From Streptomyces buecherae (GTDB lineage: Bacteria > Actinomycetota > Actinomycetes > Streptomycetales > Streptomycetaceae), in the NCBI RefSeq assembly GCF_014295035.1, contig NZ_CP060404.1, forward strand, positions 3,498,501 to 3,562,500: 64,000 nucleotides of DNA, read 5' to 3'. Of the stretch, positions 28,606 through 36,699 are shown in pieces. Below the pieces are notes generated by a model. That model did not search any database. It saw only the letters and a program-made list of their open reading frames with translations, and was not told where the DNA came from. The translations under genes and the position numbers were made by a program. How positions within the stretch are numbered: the stretch's first letter is position 1; each line of letters begins with the position of its first letter.

Positions 28606-29676
28606 ATGTTGCACTTCCCCGCCTCCGCCTCTCCCGGTGGGCGTGCCGCCGACGCGCCCACCGGACGAAACCTGCGGCTGCTGCCCAAGGCCCATCTGCA
28701 TCTGCACTTCACCGGCTCGATGCGTTCGGACACGCTCATCGAACTGGCCGACAAGTACGGCGTTCACCTACCGGAGGCGCTCAGCAGCGGCGAGCCGCCC
28801 AGGCTGCGCGCGACCGACGAGCGCGGCTGGTTCCGCTTCCAACGCCTGTACGACATCGCGCGCTCGTGCCTGCGGGAGCCCGAGGACATCCAGCGGTTGG
28901 TGCGCGAGGCGGCCGAGGAGGACGTGCGGGACGGCTCCCGCTGGCTGGAGATCCAGGTCGACCCGACCTCGTACGCCCCTCGGCTCGGCGGGCTGATCCC
29001 GGCGTTGGAGATCATCCTGGACGCGGTGGACCGCGCCGCGCGCGACACGGGGCTGGGGATACGGGTGCTGGTGGCCGCCAACCGCATGAAGCACCCGCTG
29101 GACGCGCGCACCCTGGCGCGGCTCGCGGTGCGCTACGCGGACCGCGGCGTCGTGGGCTTCGGGCTCTCCAACGACGAACGGCGCGGCTTCGCCCGCGACT
29201 TCGACCGGGCGTTCGCCATCGCCCGCGAGGGTGGCCTGCTGGCCGCGCCGCACGGCGGCGAGTTGGCCGGACCCAGCAGCGTCCGCGACTGCCTGGACGA
29301 CCTGCGCGCGGCCCGGGTGGGGCACGGCGTGCGGGCCGCCGAGGACCCGCGGCTGCTGCGCCGGCTGGCCGACCGGCAGGTCACCTGCGAGGTGTGCCCG
29401 GCGTCGAACGTGGCGCTCGGCGTGTACGACAAGGCGGAGGACGTGCCGTTGCGGGCGTTGTTCGAGGCCGGGGTGCCGATGGCGCTGGGCGCGGACGACC
29501 CGCTGCTGTTCGGGGCCCGGCTCGCCGACCAGTACGAGCTGGCCCGCACGCACCACGGGTTCACCGACGCGGAGCTGGCCGAGCTGGCCCGGCAGTCGAT
29601 CCGTGGTTCGGCCGCGCCGACGCCGGTCCGCGACGGGTTGATCGCGGAGATCGACGCCTGGTTGGCGGCGGCGTAG
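28606..29676 (+). CDS. add: adenosine deaminase family protein
   Basis: Adenosine deaminase hydrolyses adenosine to inosine in purine salvage. The 356-residue product has the zinc motif HLHLHFTGSM (His32, His34), PHGGE, the VGHGVRA histidine and GADDPLLFG, so the metal and catalytic residues are in place. The ATG at 28606 is chosen at the start of homology; the frame is open back to 28468. It follows the aminotransferase by 140 bases in the same direction. Some family members act on other purines, so the exact substrate is inferred. Confidence 0.88.
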   Translation: MLHFPASASPGGRAADAPTGRNLRLLPKAHLHLHFTGSMRSDTLIELADKYGVHLPEALSSGEPPRLRATDERGWFRFQRLYDIARSCLREPEDIQRLVREAAEEDVRDGSRWLEIQVDPTSYAPRLGGLIPALEIILDAVDRAARDTGLGIRVLVAANRMKHPLDARTLARLAVRYADRGVVGFGLSNDERRGFARDFDRAFAIAREGGLLAAPHGGELAGPSSVRDCLDDLRAARVGHGVRAAEDPRLLRRLADRQVTCEVCPASNVALGVYDKAEDVPLRALFEAGVPMALGADDPLLFGARLADQYELARTHHGFTDAELAELARQSIRGSAAPTPVRDGLIAEIDAWLAAA

Positions 29677-29745
29677 CGGAGCGCGGGGCGCGCGCGGGTG
29701 CGCGGCCCGGTGGCGGGTCGCCCCGGGGCGCGCGCCGTGACGCCG

Positions 29746-30327
29746 TCAGCCGATGCCGCGCAGCACCGTACGGGCGAGGTCAGCGGCGAACTCCGCGAGC
29801 GGGGGCTCGTTCTCGTCCGTGCTGAGCAGGAACGCGCGCTGGCAGCAGGCGCCGAGCAGGAGCGCCGCGGCGCTGTCGCAGTCGGCGTCGGGGCGCAGGC
29901 GGCCGGCCGCGCGCTCGGCGCGCAGGTAGCCGGCGAGCCCGTCCAGCGGCCGGCGCGGGCCCGCGTTGATCTCGCGCAGCCCCTCGTTGTGCCGCTTGAG
30001 CAGGGTGGGCTCGGCGTACAGGGCCGCGATGATCGGGACGCTGGAGGCGTAGAACTCGGCGGCCCTGCGGGCGATTTCGGTCAGGTTCTCGGTCATGTCG
30101 CGCTCGCCCGGGTGCTCGGTCAGCTCGGCGAGCAGCGGGCCGAGCTTGGGCAGCCGCTCCTCCAGGACGCGTACGAAGATGTCCTCCTTGTTGCGGAAGT
30201 GCTTGTAGAGGGCCGCCTCCGAGCAGCCGGCCGCGCGGGCGATCTCCTTGGTGGTGGCGCGGGCCAGGCCGATGGTGCGCAGTAGGCGTTCGGCGGCGTC
30301 GAGGATCCGGGCCCGGGTGGGGGTCAT
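29746..30327 (-). CDS. TetR family regulator of the divergent oxidoreductase
   Basis: The 193-residue product has a typical TetR N-terminal helix-turn-helix (ILDAAERLLRTIGLARATTK, then AGCSEAALYKHFRNKEDIF) and a helical ligand-binding part. The start is ATG 30327, behind GGGAG. It is divergent from an NAD(P)-binding oxidoreductase. Two copies of a GTGAGT-N4-ACT(C/T)AC palindrome lie in the shared intergenic region, so it very probably represses both genes. The ligand is unknown. Confidence 0.88.
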   Translation of the reverse strand: MTPTRARILDAAERLLRTIGLARATTKEIARAAGCSEAALYKHFRNKEDIFVRVLEERLPKLGPLLAELTEHPGERDMTENLTEIARRAAEFYASSVPIIAALYAEPTLLKRHNEGLREINAGPRRPLDGLAGYLRAERAAGRLRPDADCDSAAALLLGACCQRAFLLSTDENEPPLAEFAADLARTVLRGIG

Positions 30328-30396
30328 GGGGGGGCTCCCTGGTGGCGTGGCTGTGTCGCGCGCGCCGCGTCGTCTTCGCTTGGCCTCCGGAGCGAC

Positions 30397-30446
30397 TTGA
30401 CGCGACCGTGAGTGGTTACTCACCCTAGAGGTGAGTGAATACTTAC
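30397..30446 (+). promoter_or_regulatory. divergent promoter with two TetR operators
   Basis: Two 16-bp operators are visible: GTGAGT-GGTT-ACTCAC (30408-30423) and GTGAGT-GAAT-ACTTAC (30431-30446), 23 bp centre to centre. A plus-strand -35 TTGACG (30397-30402) with CACCCT 18 bases on would put the first operator between -35 and -10 of the oxidoreductase gene. Binding of two dimers near both start sites is inferred. Confidence 0.7.
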
Positions 30447-30465
30447 CCACCTTCGAGGGGGAGCC

Positions 30466-31104
30466 ATGCGACTCACGGTGTTCGGCGCGACCGGCGGCAC
30501 CGGTCGCCTCCTGGTGCGGCAGGCCCTGGACGCGGGCCACCAGGTCACGGCCGTGGTCAGGGACCCGGCCCGGCTGACGGTGACCCACCCGGAGCTGGCC
30601 GTCGTCACCGCCCCCGACCTCACGGACGAGCGGGCGCTGCGGCACGCCGTCGCGGGACGGGACGCGGTGCTCTCGGCCGTCGGCGCGCCCACCAACAAGC
30701 GGGCGGGGATCGCGTCGGCGGCGACCCGCGGCATCGTGCGGGCCATGGCGGCCGGTGACGTACGGCGGCTGGTCGCGATCAGCGCGGCCCCGGTCGGCGA
30801 GGTCCCACAGGGCGAGGCGCTGCTGGGCCGGGCGGTGATATGGCCGCTGGTCAGGGCGGCGTTCCGGAAGGTCTACGCGGACCTGGCGGTCATGGAGCGG
30901 GTCATCGCCGCCTCGGACACGGACTGGACCGTCGTGCGCCCGCCCCGGCTGCTCGACCGGCCGCTGACCGGCACGTACCGCACGGCGCTGGGCACCGGCG
31001 TCCGCGACGGCCACTCGCTCTCCCGCGCCGACCTGGCCCACGCGATGCTGGCGCTGCTCGACGACCCGCGGGCGGTGCGGCAGTACGTGGGCGTGGCCTG
31101 CTAG
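30466..31104 (+). CDS. NAD(P)-binding oxidoreductase (NmrA/SDR-like)
   Basis: The 212-residue product starts MRLTVFGATGGTGRLLVRQA, a Rossmann glycine motif (GATGGTG), and continues with VTAVVRDPARL, AVSA-type strands and WTVVRPPRLLDRPLTG, typical of the atypical short-chain NAD(P)-binding (NmrA-like) family. Such proteins act as reductases, epimerases or redox sensors; the reaction here is unknown. The ATG at 30466 has GAGGGGGAG just upstream. It is divergent from and probably repressed by the TetR gene at 29746. Confidence 0.85.
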   Translation: MRLTVFGATGGTGRLLVRQALDAGHQVTAVVRDPARLTVTHPELAVVTAPDLTDERALRHAVAGRDAVLSAVGAPTNKRAGIASAATRGIVRAMAAGDVRRLVAISAAPVGEVPQGEALLGRAVIWPLVRAAFRKVYADLAVMERVIAASDTDWTVVRPPRLLDRPLTGTYRTALGTGVRDGHSLSRADLAHAMLALLDDPRAVRQYVGVAC

Positions 31105-31159
31105 CCACGCTCCCCCGCCCGCCCCGACCTCGCGGCGAGAGCGCCGGGCGCCCGGTCGG

Positions 31160-32239
31160 CTACAGCTCGACGCCGACCATGACCGGCTCGTTGACCAGCG
31201 TGACCCCGAAGGCGGCGCGGACGCCTGCGACCACCTCGCGGGCCAGCGCGAGCAGGTCCTCGGTGGTGGCCGCGCCGCGGTTGGTCAGCGCCAGCGTGTG
31301 CTTGGTGGAGATGCGGGCCGTGCCCTGCCCGTACCCCTTGGTGAAGCCGGCCTTGTCGATCAGCCAGGCCGCGGACGTCTTGGTCAGCCCGTCGCCGGCG
31401 GGGTAGGCCGGCGGCAGCACGTCCGGGCCGAGCCGCTCGGCGACCCGGGCCAGGAACGCGGCGTGCTCGGCCTCGTCGAGGATCGGGTTGGTGAAGAAGG
31501 AGCCCGCCGACCAGGTGTCGTGGTCCTCGGGGTCGAGCACCATGCCCTTGCCCGCCCGCAGCCGCAGCACGGTCTCGCGGGCGGCGCCCACCGGCACCCG
31601 GTCGCCCGGCCCCACCCCGAGCGCGCGCGCCGTCTCGGCGTACCTCAGCGGCGCCGAGAGGCCGCCCGCGTCCTCCAGCGCGAACCGCACCCGCAGCACC
31701 ACGTGCCGGTCCGGGTGCTGCTTGAAGCGGCTGTGCCGGTAGGAGAAGCCACACTCCGCGCGCGGGATGGTGACCACCTCGTCGGCCTGCCGGTCGTACG
31801 CCACGACCTCGGTGATGACCGAGGAGACCTCCTGCCCGTACGCCCCCACGTTCTGGATCGGGGTGGCGCCGGCGGAGCCCGGGATGCCCGCCAGGCACTC
31901 GATCCCCGCGTATCCGGCCTCGACCGTGCGGGCCACGGCGGCCGACCAGTTCTCGCCCGCCGCCAACTCCAGGTGGGCGCCGCCACCCGCCTCGGACCCC
32001 GCGCCTTCGAGGGCGAAGCCGGCGGTGGCGATGCGCAGCGCCGTGCCGTCGAAGCCCTTGTCGGAGATGACCAGGTTGCTGCCGCCGCCGACGAGCAGCA
32101 GCGGGGTGCCCGCGGCGTCGGCCTCGCGGACGGCGGCGATCACCTCGGCGTCGGTGGTGGCCGTCACCAGGCGGGTGGCGGGGCCGCCGAGCCGGAAGGT
32201 GGTCAGCGGGGCGAGGGGGGCGTCATGGAGTTCCTGCAC
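31160..32239 (-). CDS. murB: UDP-N-acetylmuramate dehydrogenase
   Basis: MurB reduces UDP-GlcNAc-enolpyruvate to UDP-MurNAc with NADPH and FAD, a committed step of peptidoglycan synthesis. The product has TTFRLGGPATRLVTATT, the FAD-binding LLVGGGSNLVISD, GIECLAGIPGSAGATPIQNV, SYRHSRFK and the catalytic serine in WSAGSFFTNPIL. I start at GTG 32239 (MQELHDAPLAPL, 359 residues), where homologues begin as I recall; GTG 32269 is an alternative with ten more residues. It is convergent with the oxidoreductase gene. Confidence 0.94.
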   Translation of the reverse strand: MQELHDAPLAPLTTFRLGGPATRLVTATTDAEVIAAVREADAAGTPLLLVGGGSNLVISDKGFDGTALRIATAGFALEGAGSEAGGGAHLELAAGENWSAAVARTVEAGYAGIECLAGIPGSAGATPIQNVGAYGQEVSSVITEVVAYDRQADEVVTIPRAECGFSYRHSRFKQHPDRHVVLRVRFALEDAGGLSAPLRYAETARALGVGPGDRVPVGAARETVLRLRAGKGMVLDPEDHDTWSAGSFFTNPILDEAEHAAFLARVAERLGPDVLPPAYPAGDGLTKTSAAWLIDKAGFTKGYGQGTARISTKHTLALTNRGAATTEDLLALAREVVAGVRAAFGVTLVNEPVMVGVEL

Positions 32240-32362
32240 GGGCACAAGCGTACGGAACGCCACCGACACTCGGCGCCGGGCGGGCGGCCGGCGGCCGGGC
32301 CCGCAATGGGTCCGACCACCGGATCTGACCGCCGGCGCTGCCCTGGCCGCGCGCGGCCCCGG

Positions 32363-33817
32363 CTACACCGGCGCGGAGTGTCGCGCCGGCCCGGGCTCGG
32401 CCAGCGCGGGCGCCGGGCCCTCCGCGACCGATCCGGCGGGGCGCTGGCGCGGGGCCAGCAGCACCAGGACCGCGGCGAGCGCCAGCGCGCCGCCGCCCAC
32501 CCACAGCGCGGGGGTGAGGCCGTCGGTGAACTCGCGGGGCGCCCCGTAGCCGCCGCGCGCGCTGAAGACGGAGGCGAGCAGGGCGACGCCGAGCGTGCCG
32601 CCGATCTCGCGCAGGGCGTTGCTCGCGCCCGAGGCGATGCCCTGCTCGGCGGGGCGTACGGAGTTCATCACCAGGGCCGAGACCGGCGCGAAGAACAGGG
32701 CCATGCCCACGCCGCTGATCGCGAAGGGCGCGACCTGGGCCGCGTACGAGAGGCCGGGTTCGGCGATGGCCGCCTGCCAACCGATGCCCACCGCCATCAG
32801 CGCGAGCCCGGTGGCGACGATCAGCCGGCCGTCGATCCGGTCGGAGAGGGCGCCGGCCAGCGGCGCGATGATCATCGGCATCGCGGTCCACGGCAGCATC
32901 CGCACCCCGGCCTCCAGCGGCGAGTAGCCCTGGACGAGCTGGAGGAACTGGGTGAGCAGGAAGATCGAGCCGAACATGCCGAGGTACATCAGCAGCCCGG
33001 CCGCGTTGACCGTGCTGAACGCGCGGGAGCGGAAGAGCCGCATCGGCAGCATCGGCGCGTCGGTGTGCAGCTCCCAGCGGACGAAGGCCACCAGCAGGGC
33101 CGCGCCGAGGCCGAAGCCGGCCAGCACCGGCGCGCTCGTCCAACCGTCGATGTTGCCCTGGATCAGCGCGAAGGTGATGCCGAGGAGGCCGAGGCTGGCC
33201 AGCACGGTGCCGACGACGTCGAGCCGGTCGGCCGGGCCGCGGCTCTCGACCAGCCGCAGCCGGGCCAGCGGCAGCAGCGCGATGCCGATGGGCACGTTCA
33301 GCCAGAAGATCCACTGCCAGGAGATGTGTTCGACCACCGCGCCGCCGATCAGCGGCCCGGAGGCGACGGCGAGCCCGTTGACGGCGCCCCAGATCCCGTA
33401 CGCCATGCCGCGCCGCTCCGCCGGCACGGCCGCCGTGAGCAGGGTGAGGCTGAGCGGCATCAGCAGCGCCGCGCCGACCCCCTGCGCGGCCCGGGCGGCG
33501 ATCAGCAGTCCGATGTCGGAGGAGAGTGCCGCGCCGGCGGACGAGGCGGTGAACAGCGCGATGCCCACGCCGAACACGCGGCGGCGCCCGAAGCGGTCAC
33601 CGAGCGCGGCGCCGAGCATCAGCAGCACGGCGAAGCTGAGCGTGTACGCGTTGACGGTCCATTCGAGTTCCTCGATGCCGCCCCCGAGGTCCTCGCCGAT
33701 GTCGGGGATGGCGGTGATGACGATGAGGTTGTCCAGCGCGGCCATGAACCCGGCGATGCTGGTGATCACCAGGGTCCAGACGGCGGTGGCTTTGGTCGGT
33801 GGCCGATCCGTGAGCAT
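32363..33817 (-). CDS. MFS multidrug exporter, DHA2 (EmrB/QacA) family
   Basis: The 484-residue product has about 14 hydrophobic segments. It carries the DHA2 features FMAALDNLIVITAIPDI in helix 1, motif A GDRFGRRRVFG, and motif C GPLIGGAVVEHISWQWIFWL. This is a proton-driven exporter of hydrophobic drugs or metabolites; the substrate is unknown. The ATG at 33817 has GGAG eight bases upstream. An operator-like sequence at 33833-33852 resembles the palindrome in front of the TetR gene at 34065, so that regulator probably controls it. Confidence 0.9.
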   Translation of the reverse strand: MLTDRPPTKATAVWTLVITSIAGFMAALDNLIVITAIPDIGEDLGGGIEELEWTVNAYTLSFAVLLMLGAALGDRFGRRRVFGVGIALFTASSAGAALSSDIGLLIAARAAQGVGAALLMPLSLTLLTAAVPAERRGMAYGIWGAVNGLAVASGPLIGGAVVEHISWQWIFWLNVPIGIALLPLARLRLVESRGPADRLDVVGTVLASLGLLGITFALIQGNIDGWTSAPVLAGFGLGAALLVAFVRWELHTDAPMLPMRLFRSRAFSTVNAAGLLMYLGMFGSIFLLTQFLQLVQGYSPLEAGVRMLPWTAMPMIIAPLAGALSDRIDGRLIVATGLALMAVGIGWQAAIAEPGLSYAAQVAPFAISGVGMALFFAPVSALVMNSVRPAEQGIASGASNALREIGGTLGVALLASVFSARGGYGAPREFTDGLTPALWVGGGALALAAVLVLLAPRQRPAGSVAEGPAPALAEPGPARHSAPV

Positions 33818-33832
33818 GGCAGGCTCCAAGAT

Positions 33833-33852
33833 TAGTTATTGCTTACTAAGTT
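33833..33852 (-). promoter_or_regulatory. putative TetR operator of the MFS gene
   Basis: TAGTTATT-GCTT-ACTAAGTT matches the perfect palindrome AAGTTATT-ACTC-AATAACTT (34695-34714) at 13 of the 16 arm positions, with the same four-base spacer. A -10-like TAATCT (33829-33834) overlaps its edge, leaving a very short leader. AT-rich in a strongly GC-rich context. Confidence 0.65.
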
Positions 33853-34064
33853 TCTCGGTCATGAGGGAACGCGGAATCCCCCGAGGGGCACGCGTGGATC
33901 GCTGCGCTGTCGGTTGCGGTCATGAGGCGTCTGGTCGTGGGGTGTCTGATAGCTGGTCGTCCGGTCGTCGGGCCACGCCCGCCGAACGGCTGGCCGCCGG
34001 CTACCGAAACGCCGGCGGGCGCCGGCCGTGGGCCGCTCAGCTCACGGCCCCATCCGGCGCGGGG

Positions 34065-34688
34065 TCACGGCGACCCCGTCTCGGCGGCGCCGTCCGGCAG
34101 GCCATCCGCCGCGCCGCGGGCCACCGCCTGCGTCGCGGCGGCCTTGCTGTACTCGTCGAAGGCCGCCCAGCACTGGTTGTCCCCCGGCACGCCCAGCGCC
34201 ACGAGCACGTTGATGAGCATTCCGCGGGAGAAGAACTCGTCCAGCTCCTCGCTCGACGCCCCGCTCAGCTCGCGAACGGTCTCCCACATGCCCGTCCAGC
34301 CCTCCCGCACGTACGCCACGACGTCCTCGTCGTCCGAGCCGCCGGCGGTGACGTAGAGCTGCATCTGCATCAGCAGCAGCTCGCGGTCGACGATCAGCTC
34401 GGAGTACGCCTGGCCCATCGCCTCCAGCGCCTCTTCGCCGTACAGCCCGTCGGCGACGCGTACGAAGGTCTCGGTCGTCCGCGTGAAGCACAGTTCGGCG
34501 GCGGCCTTGAAGAGGGCCCGCTTGTTGGGAAAGAGCCGGAACAGGTACGGCTGGGAGACCCCGACGCGCCGCGCGATGGCCTCGGTCGAGGTGCCGTAGT
34601 ACCCGCCCTTGGCGAACTCCGACATCGCCACCCGGACCGCGACCCTACGCCGCTCGTCCGCGCTCATACGGGGTGTGGAGTGCGCCAT
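34065..34688 (-). CDS. TetR family regulator, likely controls the MFS exporter
   Basis: The 207-residue product has a TetR-type helix-turn-helix (AMSEFAKGGYYGTSTEAIAR then RVGVSQPYLFRLFPNKRALF) followed by a helical effector domain. The frame has ATG at 34694 and 34688. I prefer 34688 because the predicted promoter (TTGACG-N18-TAACTT, -10 ending at 34695) puts the transcription start there, making the mRNA leaderless. A perfect palindrome overlaps that promoter, indicating autorepression. A related site precedes the MFS gene. The inducer is unknown. Confidence 0.85.
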   Translation of the reverse strand: MAHSTPRMSADERRRVAVRVAMSEFAKGGYYGTSTEAIARRVGVSQPYLFRLFPNKRALFKAAAELCFTRTTETFVRVADGLYGEEALEAMGQAYSELIVDRELLLMQMQLYVTAGGSDDEDVVAYVREGWTGMWETVRELSGASSEELDEFFSRGMLINVLVALGVPGDNQCWAAFDEYSKAAATQAVARGAADGLPDGAAETGSP

Positions 34689-34694
34689 AGCCAT

Positions 34695-34724
34695 AAGTTA
34701 TTACTCAATAACTTTCGCCGTCAA
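34695..34724 (-). promoter_or_regulatory. autoregulated promoter and palindromic operator of the TetR gene
   Basis: AAGTTATT-ACTC-AATAACTT (34695-34714) is a perfect 8-bp palindrome. On the minus strand TTGACG (34719-34724) and TAACTT (34695-34700) are 18 bases apart, so the operator covers the -10 and most of the spacer. The start falls on the second ATG of the gene, suggesting a leaderless transcript. Confidence 0.72.
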
Positions 34725-34912
34725 GTGACGTCGGCCACCGCGACGCGGCAACCGCGCACCCCCGGGCCGACCCCGACCACCGCTCCCGCCCCGACGCCCC
34801 CGACCACCCGGCCGGCCGGCGGCCCGGCCGGCCCGCCCCCGGGCGAGCGACGCGCGGGGCCGCCGCACCCCCTGACCAGGGCGGACGGCGGCCCGGCGGC
34901 GACAGGCGGCGA

Positions 34913-35347
34913 TCAGGCGAGGCGCACGACGGCGCGGGAGCGCCCCAGCACCTTCTGGTCGTTGCTGACCGCCGTGAGGTCGACGCGCACGGTGCGCGCC
35001 TCGTCGTCGAGCTTGGCGCCGACCTTGGCGCTGACCTCGATGAGCGCGCCCTTGTCGTCGTTCGGCACGACGACGGGCTTGGTGAACCGCACCCCGTACT
35101 CCGCGACGGCCGCCGGGTCCCCGACCCAGTCGGTCACCACACGGATCGCGGAGGCCATGGTGAACATGCCGTGCGCGATCACGTCCGGCAGCCCGACCTC
35201 CTTGGCGAACTTCTCGTTCCAGTGGATCGGATTGAAGTCGCCGGACGCCCCCGCGTAGCGCACGAGGGTCTCACGCGTCACCGGAAAGGACTGGCCAGGC
35301 AGTTCGGTACCGACCTCGACCTCGTCGTACGAAATCTTCGCTGTCAT
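34913..35347 (-). CDS. hadB: MaoC family (3R)-hydroxyacyl-ACP dehydratase, HadB-like
   Basis: The 144-residue hot-dog-fold protein carries the hydratase-2 motif: YAGASGDFNPIHWNEKFAKE with catalytic Asp/His, then GLPDVIAHGMFTMA. In actinobacteria HadB is the catalytic subunit that pairs with HadA. The start is ATG 35347 (MTAKISYDEVEVG). The gene lies five bases after hadA, so the two products probably form the heterodimer. In streptomycetes, which lack mycolic acids, the role is not well settled; a FAS II-type dehydration is inferred. Confidence 0.88.
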   Translation of the reverse strand: MTAKISYDEVEVGTELPGQSFPVTRETLVRYAGASGDFNPIHWNEKFAKEVGLPDVIAHGMFTMASAIRVVTDWVGDPAAVAEYGVRFTKPVVVPNDDKGALIEVSAKVGAKLDDEARTVRVDLTAVSNDQKVLGRSRAVVRLA

Positions 35348-35352
35348 CTGTC

Positions 35353-35805
35353 TCACTTCCCGTCAGCGCCACGGGCCACGAGCATCGTGCGCGCGGTCAC
35401 CACGAGTTCGCCGCTCTTATCGTGCACGTCGCCGCGCACGACGAGGATGTCGTTACCCGCCATGGTTCTGACCGACTCAATGGTGGAAGTGACCGACAGG
35501 CAGTCGCCCGCCCGCACGGGGCGGACGTAGCTGAAGGCTTGATCGCCGTGCACGACCCGGTTGTAGTCGAGACCGAGTTGCGGGTCGTGAATGACCTGGT
35601 GCGCCGCGCGATAGGAGATGGAGAACACAAAAGTCGGCGGGGCGATCACGTCGGGATGCCCGAGCGCCCGCGCGGCCGTGGGGTCGGTGTAGACGCCGTT
35701 CGTCTCCCCGATCGCCTCGGCGAACTCCCGGATCTTCTCGCGACCCACCTCGTACGGCTCGGTGGGCGGATAGGCCCGTCCGACGTAGCTCTCATCGAGC
35801 GGCAT
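35353..35805 (-). CDS. hadA: FAS1-like / HadA-type dehydratase subunit
   Basis: The 150-residue product starts MPLDESYVGRAYPPTEPYEV behind a strong AGGAGGT site. It has the HadA-type (MaoC N-terminal) fold features YTDPTAARALGHPDVIAPPT and VVHGDQAFSYVRPVRAGDCL. HadA subunits lack the catalytic dyad and stabilise substrate for HadB. Here the expected Asp/His hydratase motif is absent, which fits. It lies between rpmG and hadB with tight spacing. Confidence 0.86.
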   Translation of the reverse strand: MPLDESYVGRAYPPTEPYEVGREKIREFAEAIGETNGVYTDPTAARALGHPDVIAPPTFVFSISYRAAHQVIHDPQLGLDYNRVVHGDQAFSYVRPVRAGDCLSVTSTIESVRTMAGNDILVVRGDVHDKSGELVVTARTMLVARGADGK

Positions 35806-35895
35806 CGCTCGCACCTCCTGCGACTGTCGTGATCTTTACGTAGAACGCCACGAGGCCGCCCCCAGGCTGGGAGCGGCCTCGTGAACGAGCCTGAA

Positions 35896-36060
35896 TTATC
35901 GCGTCTCGCGGTGCGCGGTGTGCGAGTTGCAACGAGGGCAGTGCTTCTTCATCTCAAGACGGTCCGGGTTGTTACGCCGGTTCTTCTTGGTGATGTAGTT
36001 CCGCTCCTTGCACTCCACGCAGGCCAGCGTGATCTTCGGGCGGACGTCGGTGGCAGCCAC
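35896..36060 (-). CDS. rpmG: 50S ribosomal protein L33, zinc-ribbon form
   Basis: This 54-residue gene starts at GTG 36060 and reads [20 protein letters not shown], followed by [20 protein letters not shown] and [14 protein letters not shown]. The two CxxC pairs mark the zinc-binding (C+) paralogue of L33. Streptomycetes usually also have a zinc-free copy induced under Zur; none is in this window. It lies between tRNA-Met and hadA and is probably part of the same transcript. Confidence 0.96.
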
Positions 36061-36175
36061 GTGAGTGCTCCTTGAACGTGGGGCCGCCCCAGGGGATCAG
36101 CCCGAGGGGACGGATGGATGAACGCAGAAAAGAGTAGCCGATCGAAGGACCGACCCCACAATCGGCTACTGTCAG

Positions 36176-36248
36176 TAGCGGTGACCGGACTTGAACCGGT
36201 GACACAGCGATTATGAGCCGCTTGCTCTACCGACTGAGCTACACCGCT
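36176..36248 (-). tRNA. tRNA-Met(CAT)
   Basis: A 73-nt cloverleaf with acceptor AGCGGTG/CACCGCT, D-arm AGCTCAGTCGGTAGAGC and anticodon loop CTCATAA (anticodon CAT). The complete first acceptor pair marks it as elongator rather than initiator tRNA. An Ile2-type tRNA (lysidine-modified CAT) is possible in principle but less likely in this context. CCA is not encoded. Confidence 0.93.
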
Positions 36249-36302
36249 GTGATGCGAGTGGCACCTACCCGATTATCTCGGGTAGGCAACCTCACACATC
36301 AG

Positions 36303-36375
36303 AGCCCCAATACGGAATCGAACCGTAGACCTTCTCCTTACCATGGAGACGCTCTGCCGACTGAGCTATTGGGGC
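36303..36375 (-). tRNA. tRNA-Thr(GGT)
   Basis: A 73-nt cloverleaf with acceptor GCCCCAA/TTGGGGC, anticodon stem TCTCC/GGAGA and loop ATGGTAA (anticodon GGT, threonine), and T-arm GGTTCGATTCC. It heads the tRNA-Thr, tRNA-Met, rpmG, hadA, hadB array. CCA is not encoded. Confidence 0.95.
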
Positions 36376-36386
36376 GAGCGATGAAG

Positions 36387-36415
36387 ACATTACACGCTCT
36401 GCCGCCGATCGTGAA
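36387..36415 (-). promoter_or_regulatory. promoter of tRNA-Thr/tRNA-Met/rpmG unit
   Basis: TTCACG (36410-36415) and TAATGT (36387-36392) are 17 bases apart on the minus strand. The predicted start lies only a few bases before tRNA-Thr, as expected for a tRNA promoter. Confidence 0.55.
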
Positions 36416-36699
36416 ATCCGTATCCACCCGCCCTGCGGCGGCTGGCGGATGCCTCCCGCACCACACCGGTACGACTATTCGGCTCCTCCTCGAAGCGGTC
36501 CCGGCCGCGCCCTAGGCTCGGAGCGCACCGAGTGATCTTGGCGCAGCGCGCCCCCGCGCGCCCGCGCACGCCCCGTCGCCCGCGCTGGCTCCCGCCCGGA
36601 ACCCAGCACCCGTCCCCGACTCGCCCCGTGGCCGCCCGGCCGCCGGACGCCGCAGGTCACCGCCCCCAGCCCGCACTTCTCGCCACTCACAGGAGCGCG
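36416..36699. other. intergenic region before the amidohydrolase gene
   Basis: About 280 bases of GC-rich DNA between divergent units. Apart from the tRNA promoter at its left edge and the AGGAG ribosome site of the amidohydrolase at 36691-36695, I see no feature. Confidence 0.4.

Noticed and set aside
36176..36248. tRNA with anticodon CAT as initiator tRNA
   Set aside because: The first acceptor base pair is a normal A-U match, whereas bacterial initiators have a mismatch there.
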